Of a stretch of 64,000 nt of DNA, positions 35,391 to 45,725 are shown piece by piece. Every line of letters begins with the position of its first letter. Positions within the stretch are counted from its first letter, which is position 1. Origin of the DNA: Dipteris shenzhenensis (taxonomy: Eukaryota; Polypodiophyta; Polypodiopsida; Gleicheniales); NCBI GenBank assembly GCA_047967505.1, contig CM106539.1; one strand, written 5' to 3'. Under the pieces are notes generated by a model. It was not told the DNA's origin and made no database searches. It saw only the letters and a list, made by a program, of their open reading frames with translations. The position numbers and the translations under genes were made by a program.

Positions 35391-36430
35391 GTAATCAGCC
35401 GAGATAGGGGCCTCTATAGAAGTACAAAATAGGTGGAGGTTGGTCATGCCCTTAGTTGATGGAGAGGATATTGTGCGAGAAGAAGGTGAAGCGTGTCTGA
35501 AACTTCCAGACCTTCCAAGAAGGGTTTCTTGAAGGTTGACGAGGCTGATTGAAGGAGCTAATTGACGATGGTGTGGGTAGAAGAGTAGGAGCACTAGTGC
35601 GAGTGTTTGATCCACAGCCAAAATGGTTTCCTCGACCCCAACGACCACCACGGCATTTGGTGCAGAAGGCTTATGGTATTGTGTGATTAATTGTTGAAGA
35701 ATTTCTTCGCATTGTATCTTCTTGGAGGATGCGGCCAATCAGAGAGGGTAAAGTAAGGCTCGCAAGATTGCTCTAGGTGGTTACAAATGACCTCCAAGAA
35801 GGTGGTATTGTTGACAGTAGGATAGTGACCTATTGTAGATCCGGGACTTGGAGGCCAATGCTGACTGTCTCATCAAGAAGACCTTGCCAATTGTCAATAA
35901 AATCTGGGACGGAGTCTCCTTCCTTGAGTTAAAGGAGCATAAGGTGATGGTGTGCATTAATTTGGGTGGAGATGTCAACATGGCCATACGTAAAATGCAG
36001 GGTCTCCCAGAGAGCTTGAGAAGAAGGAAGATTGTGGACGAGCTGAATTTGAAGGTCTCCACAATTCAAGATAATGTCGGAATGTGCCTTTGAATTAGAG
36101 AGGAGCCATGCTTGAATTTCAGCTTGGGTAGGTAGAGGCAAAATAGGAGCAAGGGTAGTACCCGTGGGTGCGGCAGGAGCAACAAGTTGTAAAGCAAGTG
36201 CAGCAGGTGAGGTAGGGTGAGGGCATGTACCATTCACGACCTCCCATAACTCAGCCTTGCGCAAAAGCATCTCCATTTTAATCACCCAGATGCGATAATC
36301 CGTGTTGGAGAGTTTTTCTAGCTTATAGGTACGTGAGGTACTAGAGAAGCCATTTGAAGGTGATGGGAAAAACTAAGAAGATGCAGGAACCAGGATAACC
36401 AAGAAGGTGAAGGCCGGAAGGCTCTAGTAT
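35376..36430 (-). pseudogene. copia gag with degenerate zinc knuckle
   Basis: Minus-strand pieces such as MIKMEMLLRKAELWEVVNG and WLLSNSKAHSDIIL are typical of copia gag (UBN2-like). The piece changes frame near 35930 and again near 35750. A zinc-knuckle-like stretch (CTKCRGG...GRGNHFGC) is readable near 35630-35680 in a frame different from the long open one. Frame changes prevent a continuous product. Confidence 0.65.
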
Positions 36431-36452
36431 ATAACTATTAGTGAGAACTGAA

Positions 36453-36464
36453 CATCTGATACCA
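36453..36464 (-). other. primer binding site of the copia element (initiator tRNA-Met)
   Basis: Read on the minus strand, the bases directly after the 5' LTR are TGGTATCAGATG. The first ten match the common plant retrotransposon primer site TGGTATCAGAGC, complementary to the 3' end of initiator methionine tRNA. Confidence 0.9.
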
Positions 36465-36724
36465 TGTAGGAATATGGATTAAGAGAGGAAAGGAAGAAGA
36501 CGAGCTCGATCAAGAAGATGCGTATGCAAGAAGAGTGAACAAGGAAAGAAGAGTTGGCCAACGACGATTGTGTGTATTATTGATAGCCAATCGGCTTATA
36601 CATAGGCAGACAGGCCAACAGAAATGCCCGTTATAGTCTAACTAATCGGGTAGTTGCAAAATTAGGTTACTACATAATTAATCAAACTTGGGGTTACAAT
36701 AATCAGAATTCAAATATTCAAATA
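36465..36724 (-). repeat. 5' LTR of the copia element
   Basis: 260 bp, same length and ends as the LTR at 32067-32326. It is followed on the plus strand by the second copy of ATCAC. The primer binding site abuts its inner edge. Confidence 0.95.
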
Positions 36725-36729
36725 ATCAC

Positions 36730-37740
36730 CCACTGAGCTCGCACTCCATTGGCTATAATTCCCTGCGTCCATTTCCCTACTGTGTTTTCACATTCAGACT
36801 CGTCTCTCCATTGGCAAGATCCTCCATGGACCATAGCTGCGATTACAAAATCCTCCACCTTCCTTCATTCAGATTCACCTCTCCCGTGGCAAGTTCCTTC
36901 GTAGCTTCAAGTACATACTCATCCACGTAATCTATGAATAATGAGCGTTAAAAGCATATACTCATCTATGTAATCTATGAATAATGAGTGTTAAAAGTAT
37001 TGTGGCGATTAAATGAAAAGGGTTGTAAGTTGTGCATTATGCTTCTTGGATACAAATCAAATTGAACGATACCTTTTCAAGAGTAGCGCTACAGCAACAA
37101 TCGACAGGGATACTCGTGACTCGTGAGTCGTCAATCCACCATGCAAAGCGAGATGCCGTCCAAAGTTGGAGGAGAAAAAGCTGCAAAGGTTTGTGAAGCT
37201 TGAGCAAACTTGAGGCATGCTGAAGCTTGAGAGAAAAAGCTGCAAAGGGTTGAGGCTTGAGTTACGAATGAACTTGAGGTAGGCTGAAGCTTGAAGCTTG
37301 AGACTCGAGAGGTCTCAGGTGAGATAGATCATAGATGATAAGAGCAGTGGAGTTGACTCGGTGAGTTGGTGAGTGAGGAACCATAGCCTAGAGGCGGGAA
37401 GAAGATAAGGCATATCTCTAGATTTTAGGCCATGAAGCCACTTGGAGGGGGAGTCTAGTGGTGGAAGGATTCGTCAATTGTGGAGCTGGCCTTCATTTGA
37501 TAACTATCTAAACGTCGCCAAATTTTATATTTTGAGTTTCATTTGCAACCCATTTTTTCCATTAACCTTCCTATGAAGCTTTGGAGGGCTATGAAGGCCA
37601 TTGAAGGACTCAAATTACAGGCCTTCTTTCACCCTAGTAAGGTGAGTTGACCTATTACCTTTCACCGTAGTAAGGTGAGTTGACCAGATTGGGTCTTCTT
37701 CCTGGACGAAATTCTGGTCCTGGCGAAGACGATCTCTGCA
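36730..37740. other. intergenic upstream of the F-box gene
   Basis: A 43-bp duplication (TACTCATC, then CTATGAATAATGAG) lies at about 36917-36996. GCTTGAG repeats are dense at 37195-37310. A block with CTAGTAAGGTGAGTTGACC is doubled at 37633 and 37665. The first exon and promoter of the F-box gene may lie here; an ATG at 37592 starts a short frame but the link is unproven. Confidence 0.4.
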
Positions 37741-37741
37741 G

Positions 37742-39332
37742 AGCTAGGGCTTTCATGGGCTGACATTCTTCCTGAGGCTTTTGCCAAGCTCTTCAGTTCT
37801 CTCTCCTTGAGACTAAAGCTGATGGTCATCCCCAGCGTTTGCCACGCATGGAGGCGTGTCTCGCAAGATCCACTTTGCTGGCAAACTAGTGACCTCCTTC
37901 AATGGGATACTGATTGTGGAAACCCTGATGAGATTGACTGCCTGATCAAGATGCTCGTGGATCAAAGCCAAGGCTGCCTTCGCGAGTTTAAAATCGACAA
38001 CCTAAGAAGCGATGCAACTTTGGAGTATATCGTCCGGAGGTATCCCTTTTTCATTCGAAGTGCTTTTTTGTTTTCCCTTGCTTGTATAAGCGCATGATAT
38101 GTATGGGAAAACGTATCCTTGTTTTGCATACGGCTCCTGAGAACGCCTTTCACGAGTGCACCGTTCTTCAGCTTGAAACAGGAACTTCTTCTATGGAAAA
38201 CTTCGTAGGCAGGCCAACCACCGCACTTGTCATGGAAACTTCCACTCAAAGAATCATATAAGGTGCAAGGATAGAAAAAACGATGTATTTAGCTCAAAAA
38301 CCCACCCTACTTGGATTGGCTGGTTTTGAATTTATTCCTATTTTATTGAAATTTAACTTGGAACGAAAGGCCCTGTGGGCTTTTTGGTGGGTTCCCTCAC
38401 AATTGCCCCTCGCCAAGTTGCCGCTGTTGTTACGAATTTTTTAACTTTTTGTAATCCTTGTGTGCTGGATTTGGATCACTTTTGGTAATAATTTTCTGAG
38501 TGAGCAGGATGAAATGATGAAAATCTTTTATTTTAATTTTCTGGCTTAACGCTCCCATTGACTGGATGCTAGAGATCCAAATCATCAAATGCAAACCGGT
38601 TATCATTAGCATGGAGAGCTTGCAAACGCATCTTGTCGCTTACACTGATGGAAGCATTTTCTTTGAAAACCATTGCATTATCTGTTCTTTTTGTAAGTTT
38701 GAAATTGTACTTATCCCCTCACAGTCTTTATTTCTTCCAATGCACCGTTACTTCAAGTCCTTCATCTCCCATTCAGCGGTGTCACCGATGATTGTGTTTG
38801 ACAGATTGCTTCCAAGGTGCCTTGCATCTCTAATTTAGATATCAGTTATTGTGATGCACTTTCGAAGGTGGCCCTTGAACTCTATGGAGAACATTATAGG
38901 TCTATCCTTCTCCGCAGAAGCTCATATGTTCAAATATCCAGTGGTTTGCCTTCAAACGATGAAGAGGCATTTGCAATTGCCCAGTGTTTTCCTCAGCTGA
39001 GGCACCTTGAACTGTCAAATGTGCCCTTATCAAACAAAGGACTGAAAGCTATCCTTGATAGTTGTGCCAATTTGGAGCAACTTGATTTTCGTGGTTGTGA
39101 ATATTTGGAAATGGATGAGGCTTTGGTTAAGGATTGCAGGAAAAGGTTTAAAGTCTTTTATGAGCCCTACAGTCACTTTAGTGATTCAAATTATGGAGAT
39201 ACGAATTACCTGGACTTCATCCAAGATGATTCTCATGATCCAGATTATGGAGTTGTGGGTTATGTGGATTACTTTGATGATATGTATGATTATCCTGAAA
39301 TAGAATGGGAAGGCTATTTGGAACATTGGTGA
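37742..39332 (+). pseudogene. F-box/LRR protein of the SKIP19/FBL23 type, in-frame stop
   Basis: The first readable exon begins after a good acceptor (TCTCTGCAG at 37741) and gives LSWADILPEAFAKLF, VCHAWRRVSQDPLCWQTSD and SQGCLREFKIDNL, the F-box and first LRR of this family, ending at a donor (GGAG|GTATCC, 38039). The last exon gives NAPLLQVLHLPFSGVTDDCV, a TGA at 38799-38801, then QIASKVPCISNLDISYCDA, FPQLRHLELSNVPLSNKGL, LEQLDFRGCEYL and an acidic Asp/Tyr tail ending EWEGYLEHW. One more exon probably lies at about 38560-38690 but its frame is ambiguous. The TGA sits where the family has a sense codon (CGA to TGA would explain it). An alternative is an intron ending in TTTGACAG at 38804. 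Such proteins are usually substrate receptors of SCF ubiquitin ligases. Confidence 0.75.
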
Positions 39333-40289
39333 AGCACAGAGAGGAGATCCATATTTCTTACCAGGTTCAACTAGTCTGATTGTGCTATCTGAAGGGGAAT
39401 TTGCTATGAGAACTCTTTTCCTATCCGGATTTTCTTTACTAACTGCTGTTTGCTGGCATGTAGTTTTCTTAATCTTCCTGACAAATAATATGAAATATTT
39501 CTGGTTTGGTGTCCAAATTATTGTATAATGTTTTGTACATTGCAACTTGTCTTGCCCACTTATATCATGTGGATTTCATCTAGTTTTTTAAGTGCTTTTC
39601 CAAGATCAGATCAAGCAGGTCTTAGTTGATTTGTACTCCTTGTGGGTTTTGCTCTGCATTGAAGGTCTTCTTTTTAGTTCTCCTCAGTCCGTAGTATAGA
39701 GTAACAATAAATTGGATAGGGTTCAAGGGTGGAATAGTAATATTATTACCTCGATTGAGCTTTATGGCACTGTAATATCTTAAACTACAACGTAATTGTT
39801 ATAACTTCATCGGTCACAACCTTTAAAATGATACAATAGTTTCCATTATGTTGTTATATGTCTGTTAAGGGGATTTTAGGCACCACACTCAGGACCGACA
39901 TAGAGTATGACTGTGGTCTTGGTCAAAGGTCCTAGTACTAATGGAGTAGTGGAGGAAGTTACAGTAGTCATGGGTTGTGGGGCATCTAGGAGATTGTGTA
40001 CATGTAATTTTTGGGGGTATTTTCTTGGGACTTGTATCCGTCAGAGTCAACGGGGCTCAAAGGGAGGATCTGGGCTGTTGGATCAAGCTACCATAAAGAT
40101 GAGAAAATGGTGGACGTTGCACTTAAGTTGACTTGTCAAAAACTTCACAAGTCGCCCATCACATCATGGGAAACCTTTCATAAATAGTTGACGTGTCCAA
40201 AACGTATAGCCTATCACATTATGGTTGATTTTTTTAATGATAACCTCCTCCTCGCCCCAACTTTGACAGCTAGTAGAGGCACGCGAGTC
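39333..40289. other. 3' flank of the F-box gene and intergenic DNA
   Basis: No further gene recognised. The first few hundred bases may be 3' UTR. ORFs here are short and without domains. Confidence 0.4.
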
Positions 40290-40351
40290 GGCCTTTCCCT
40301 CAAATTAAAGTGGCTTGTGGCCAATCGCCACTTTAATTTGAGGGAAAGGCC
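40290..40351. repeat. perfect 25-bp inverted repeat with 12-base loop
   Basis: Left arm 40290-40314 starts GGCCTTTCCCTC; right arm 40327-40351 is its exact reverse complement. The loop is TTGTGGCCAATC. The transcript of either strand would fold into a strong hairpin. Confidence 0.95.
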
Positions 40352-40545
40352 CAGTGTTCACAGAAAACCTGCAAATTATATACAATGAGCCTGCAGCATT
40401 TTCATTTTCACCTTTAAAAAATATTTTCTCAAATTTGTAAAATTTGTAAAATTTTAGGCAATTTAGTTATATTTTAGCCAAAAAAAAAAAATTTCTTGCG
40501 AAAAACCTTCAAAATTTGTTGAGAAAAATGTTTCTGTGAACACTG
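40352..40545. mobile_element. hAT-like MITE, 194 bp
   Basis: Terminal inverted repeats of 15 bp, CAGTGTTCACAGAAA, are perfect at 40352-40366 and 40531-40545. The flanks are GAAAGGCC on the left and GAAAAGGCC on the right, an 8-bp target duplication with one extra A. CAGTG ends and an 8-bp target site are typical of hAT elements. The interior is AT-rich and non-coding. Confidence 0.75.
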
Positions 40546-40554
40546 GAAAAGGCC

Positions 40555-42630
40555 TCCCCATGGCCTCTCCCTACTCCTAGGAGTTCGCCTCTATTTCCAG
40601 CAAGCAAGCAATGCAATGGTGCTTCCCCCTTCTCCTCCCTCTTCCATGTCTCAATATTTTCTCTATGTGATAGCAAGCTACAACACCTCAGCGATCTTGC
40701 AATGGGTTTCAGCATTCAACACTTTGGAGAGAAGATAAGCCTATTTTAGAAGATGAAACAGTTCAATGGATGAGGTATCAGCGTCATTTTCGAAAAGACA
40801 GTGGTAAAAACGAAATCTTCCTGTTCTTGGTGTGTGTGGAGGGAAGGATCCCGCCATGGAAAAGGAGGCCTACCCATTTTGAGAAGATTCCACCATGGAA
40901 AAGAAAAGCGGTTTGAGTCATAAATCATCACCTTGGAAATGTGGTTGCCCATCTTTTGTTTTGGGGCATAAGGCTTGATACAAAGGAGAATGCTAAGGGC
41001 CATGACTTCACAGAACCATTCTAAGCATTGCCATCCTTCTCTAAACATTGCAAGGCTAGTCGCACTGGAGTCTTCAAAGGCATATTTGCAAAAACTGGAG
41101 AATCAATACCCCCTTTTCGGTGCTGATCTATATCCTCACTTTTCTCTACAAGAACTTGGGCAATATACTCCGCATATCGGTTCGAGTTTTGGAAGACAAA
41201 AAGAGTTGAGAGCTTGTGGAATGTCCGGTAGCTTGTCTAGAAATGGCAAGGTTTAATCATCGGATTCAAAGGTTGGCTTTCGATGCTCTATTTGATCAAG
41301 TTCTGCAAAAGCCTATTAAGGTGATCCGTCCATTCGGTCCTAGTGCAATGATGATGAGCAACAACAAGAGTGGCAGCATGAAGTATTGTTGTATCTAGTT
41401 GAGCATCGTTTTCAATTGATCATAGCCTCTATATCGATTGTGGGAGTCGAACCTAAAAATTTTGCATTTGCCGCTAACATTGGATTCGGGAAGTTGCTTC
41501 ATCTCTATCGATGCTATCACCATTCAAACTTTATTGTGTAAAAGATAACATCTCCCCAAGGAGCTTGAAAAATAGCCACGCAAGAAGGGCGTAGCGCTCC
41601 AGTTCCGGGTAGAGAAGCGATTGAGCAGATACCTTGGTTCTCCACGCTCTCCAGTCTTGGGTAGAGAAGCGACTAAGAAGATACATGGGCTCTGGGATAG
41701 GTAAGAACATCCAATTTCTCCTTAATTTCGTCCATTTTCTCCGTTGCCATGAAGTGTAGACCTTATATTGAAGCAGATCTCTGTGTGTACGAAGTGAAGA
41801 CTACTGTGAATTTTTCAGGATTGATGGATATGGCGTATAGCTGCAAGTTCTCAAAGATGTTTGCTTGAGACCCGTTTGGACTATTTGCTATGTGTTGAAT
41901 CCAAAGTTGGATCAAGAGAAGGAGGTGCAATAGAAGTGGTTTGAATCAAGGATGATGCTACGCAGGTTGAGCTAATTGCATGCCAAGCCTAGAGAGGATT
42001 GAAGCACCCCAAAGGTAAAATGCACAAAGCGTTTGACAAGGAAATCGAAGAAACGGGATCGTGCAACAATCAAGAGATGCCATTGGCTGTAGTTCAAGTA
42101 TGCAGAATCTATCGTTGAAGGTGAAGCATCCTATAATTAAAGGAAGAGAGCTTGAATGCCTCCAACACCCTTCCAGCAATTCTGAATCTTTAGTTTGGTT
42201 TGGAGTGGATCAGAGTTTGGTTTGAGCTGAAGCAAAAAGATTGGAGATGCATATGACGAAAAGAACTTTGACTAGTCATTAAAGGACTGCAGTATAAAGC
42301 TTTGCTCATAATCTTGTTGATAGTTGCAGCAATTCTACCTATGTTAGAAGGGAAGCTCCCTCCTTGCCATCAACTCTACCTGTGTTGGAAGGGAAGACAC
42401 TGTTCCGATGGAATTCAGACAGTTTTCTGAGGTAGAAAACTGAGAGTGAAGGTCACTACTGGAACAATTGTTCAAGGTTTTTCTCAACCTCAATATTTTC
42501 TTATTTTTGGTGAAATGGGAAAGAAAAAATGCATTCTTTGTTTGCAAAAGGTTTGAGCAAACCATGTGGAAAAGGGGATAAATGCAAGTATTTTTGCTTG
42601 ACTGAATTGGTTGAAGAACCTTCTTATCTA
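40555..42630. other. weak coding-like stretches, no confirmed gene
   Basis: Plus-strand pieces at 40975-41256 (SKAYLQKLENQYPLFGADLY) and 41216-41398 (EMARFNHRIQRLAFDALFDQ) look protein-like in composition and overlap with a frame change. They may be exons of one broken gene; I do not recognise it. The rest is unremarkable. Confidence 0.3.
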
Positions 42631-42635
42631 GGAAA

Positions 42636-42818
42636 TTGAAAAAAGCCAAAAGCAAGTTGGCTGATTTTTTTGAGACGTTGCATCATGCTTATGCTTATGT
42701 TGATGAACATAAACACAAATCATGTTCAAGTTTGAGCAAAATAGAAACATCGAAGTCAGCCATAGAGGAGTTAGAGAACACATTTGCCAGTGATGATGAC
42801 AGTGAGGATGATTACTAG
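42636..42818 (+). CDS. small ORF or terminal exon with acidic tail, unrecognised
   Basis: A 60-residue frame reads KKAKSKLADFFETLHHAYAY, then a Ser/Lys-rich part, and ends in ENTFASDDDSEDDY followed by a stop. The amphipathic start and acidic end look like the last exon of a real protein. No ATG context or splice acceptor was convincingly placed (one candidate is the TATCTAG at about 42630). It could be chance. Confidence 0.25.
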   Translation: MKKAKSKLADFFETLHHAYAYVDEHKHKSCSSLSKIETSKSAIEELENTFASDDDSEDDY

Positions 42819-42819
42819 C

Positions 42820-43679
42820 TACAACAATGCCCCCTTAATTTATTTATGTAATGGAGTTTATTACTTGTTTAATGCACGTTTCATTTCTTATGGTTTCTCT
42901 TGTTGATTTGTATTTGAAAGTCTTTTTTCTGATTTTTGAAACACATGTATTTTGGAAGCCATTGCATGTTTTTGCAATGTGCAATGGTAGTCAAGCCCAC
43001 ATAGTAAACCCTTTACATATTTGAGATGAGCAAAATACGTGAGTGGATTTCCACAAAATAAGCATAATACGGCTTTCAACTTTTGCCTTCTTTCAAGACA
43101 TTACTAGAAAGTGGGTAAGAAAGAGAGAGAGGGAAATTGAGAGGGGAAGCGAGGGAGAGAGAAGGATTAGAGAGGGAGACATGCAACGAAAAAACTAAAG
43201 GAGAATGGGAAGAAGAGAGGGTGAGAAGGAAAGGCTTTTAGGGAAGGTGCATTTCTAAAAACCAAAGGAAAACAAAGGAGAAAGGACAGGGGAGGGTACA
43301 TTTCTAGATACGAAAGGACATTGAAAGCATGAGCAGGAGGGAGACAAAAATAGCAAGGGAGAGTAAGTGAAAAGAACATACTATGTTCTTGCAAGTCCTA
43401 GACAGTGGTAGCCTCCTCTTTAAGCTGTGAGTCTTTTAGTGTGGGAGAGGGAGAAGGTGACTATGGAGGAGGGTTTGGAAGGGTTGGGTGGTAAAGTATG
43501 ATAGGAGATCTAGCAAATGGAAGGTGAAATGAACAAAAAAAGTGACATGGTTTTGAAATACTTTTGTCAACATCATAACAAGGGTTGCTATAAGCTTTGA
43601 AACTCTGAATTTAAAATAGTAGTAGTGTTGATGTTGATTCCAATGTTCTTTTCAATATAAATTCAAAGATGGTGGTATC
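42820..43679. other. intergenic, purine-rich block
   Basis: 43110-43400 is rich in GAGAGGGA-type purine runs. No gene recognised. Confidence 0.4.
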
Positions 43680-44560
43680 CATGGATTAAGTGTGAGGGAA
43701 AATGGATTCTAATGTTCTAGTGGACTTGCCACAAGCTCAATCCCATCAAACTCCATGGCCTTATGTTAGTCATTGATTCCATTACTCAACCTACATTGCC
43801 AATCCCATGGAAAAAGACTCATTGGGGATTTTAAAAGATGCTTAAAAAGGTTGAATTGGAGGGACAAATGGATTCCAATGCTTATATTGCCTTGCCACAC
43901 ACTCAATTCTATCAAGAAGTCATTGTGCACTTGTTTCTTCTTTACTAGCTTATTTTGGCCAATCTAATGAAAATTGGCTCCACAAGACATGTAAAATGTA
44001 AAAAAAGCCAATCCATTGTAGAACTGAAATGGCTTATTTAAAGATCGTAAGTGTAAAAATTAACCATTCTTGGTTGAATTTGAGGGAGAAAGTAGATTCC
44101 TATGTGAACTTGTCAAAAGATTTATTCCTTCAAGTAGAAAGGCCTTGCACACTATTTGCCCAATTGAGGACCTTTATACACCTATTTTGGCCCATGCAGT
44201 GGAAAATGGCTTGAAAGGCATAGAAAGAGTGGAAAAAGACTATACATGGTTGATTTATCCCTTCAAGTAGAAAGGCCTCGCACACTATTTGCCTAATTGA
44301 GGACCTTTACACACCTATTTTGGCCCATGCAGTGAAAAATGGCTTGAAAGGTATAGAAAGAGTGGAAAAAGACTATACATGGTTGAATTGAAGGAGCAAG
44401 TGGATTCCAATGCTTTAACCTTATTGGCACATTCTAAATGCCATTCTGAATGCCATCAAGTATAAAGGCACTCTACATACGTTTGCCCGACTTCAAATTC
44501 TTTACCCACCCATTTTGGTCAATCGAGTGAAAAATGGCTCCAAAGGCTTGGAAAGTGGAA
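43680..44560. repeat. tandem array of about 130-bp repeats
   Basis: Units carry GGATTCCAATG, a block like CCTTGCACACTATTTGCCCA, TTTTGGCC and AATGGCTTGAAAGG. The best pair is 44120-44252 and 44253-44385 (133 bp). Older, more diverged units flank it on both sides. ORFs inside are not trusted. Confidence 0.75.
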
Positions 44561-45399
44561 AAAAAGGCCATTTGGAGGGAGACCATTGTAATAGCAATTT
44601 ATGGACTTTTAAAGGCACATGCATGGTTTTGGGGGTGAAAGGGACTAATGTAGGGGATGGGTATGTAAAGGTGGAGTGGCATTTTTTATTTCCAAAGTCC
44701 TTGCTTTTCTACTTACCATTTTTCCCCATGATATCAATGTTCACATTGATTCTAGGAAAATTTACTCCATTCTTGTATCAATGCTTTTTAGATATTAGCA
44801 CTTTGGATTTTAAAGTCACTTTGAAGTGTGTCCTAGTCCCAAAATGTTGTTTTACTGATTTGATGATTGATTCCAACAAGATGCATTTGAGACGTTGACA
44901 TCATCTTCGGAGTTAGAAGGGGCACTTGCCCTATGGTCAAGAGAGGACTGTCTTTAGGAGAGAATACCATGCAAATGTGCATGTTACAAGTGAGGTAGCA
45001 ATAAAGTTCAATGATTGATCATTGGAAGTATAGTAGTCTATCAAGGCACTTCGATTCTCGAATTAGGAAGTATAGTCTATGCAACACACTTCTAGTTTGA
45101 GGCTACCAATCCCATTTACATTCCCTCAACCTTGTTGATTACTATACATGAATATTATTTTTAATTCTAGGGTAAATAAGAGTTTCATGATGAAAAGTGT
45201 GGTCCAAGGCAAAGAACTTCACAAATCTTCATTCAGACAAGCATTAAGAGAGGAGTGGGCCAAGAAAAGACAAGGTCAACAACATGTGGACGATGTGCAT
45301 GAATATGAAGGGACAGAGCCTATTGAGTTTGTTCATGATGAGGCAATAGATGACATAACTAATGCACTGTATACTGGAGAGGAAGATTTGATATCCCTA
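44561..45399. other. no confirmed gene; acidic ORF at 45148-45459
   Basis: An ORF ending in the neighbouring repeat reads SFRQALREEWAKKRQGQQHV, then a Glu/Asp-rich part (EAIDDITNALYTGEEDLISL). It has gene-like composition but no known domain, and its end is duplicated DNA. The rest shows nothing definite. Confidence 0.3.
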
Positions 45400-45725
45400 A
45401 AGGAAGAGCTCCTACAAAATCCTTTGGGAGAGGAGGAGAGACTAGCCAAAGAGGGTTGAACCATGAGATGAGGAGAGTTTGATAAAAGAAGCAAAGTACC
45501 ATTTTGTACAAAGGCTTTTCCTCTTTCTCTCACATCATGGGTTGCTTTTCCATTGCAATATCCCCCAAGGAAGAGCTCCTAAAAAATATTCTGAGTGAGG
45601 AGGAGATACTAGCCAAGAACCATGAGAGACAAGGAGAGTTTGATAAAAGAGGCAAAGAACCATGTTGCACAAAGACTCTGCCTCTTTCTCTCACATGGGT
45701 TTTTTTTTCCATTGTGTAGTCACAA
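45400..45725. repeat. 167-bp tandem duplication
   Basis: Copy 1 starts AAGGAAGAGCTCCTACAAAA at 45400, copy 2 AAGGAAGAGCTCCTAAAAAA at 45567. Both contain GAGAGTTTGATAAAAGA and CTCTTTCTCTCACAT. Divergence is moderate. Confidence 0.85.

Larger units (their letters stand above)
32067..36724 (-). mobile_element. complete Ty1/copia LTR retrotransposon with decayed coding region
   Basis: Both 260-bp LTRs, a 5-bp target-site duplication (ATCAC at 32062-32066 and 36725-36729), a primer binding site and a polypurine tract are present, so the ends are exact. Reading the minus strand, the coding order is gag, protease, integrase, reverse transcriptase, RNase H, which is the copia order. Stops and frameshifts occur in gag, protease and reverse transcriptase. 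The integrase core is open. By my count the LTRs differ at about 15 of 260 sites, suggesting an old but not ancient insertion. Total length is 4658 bp. Confidence 0.95.

Noticed and set aside
41430-41460. GGGAGTCGAACCT considered as a tRNA T-arm on the minus strand
   Set aside because: No matching acceptor stem, D-arm or anticodon arm around it.
44515-44898. 127-codon ORF starting inside the 130-bp repeat array
   Set aside because: Its start is repeat sequence, the composition is unremarkable and no domain is recognisable.
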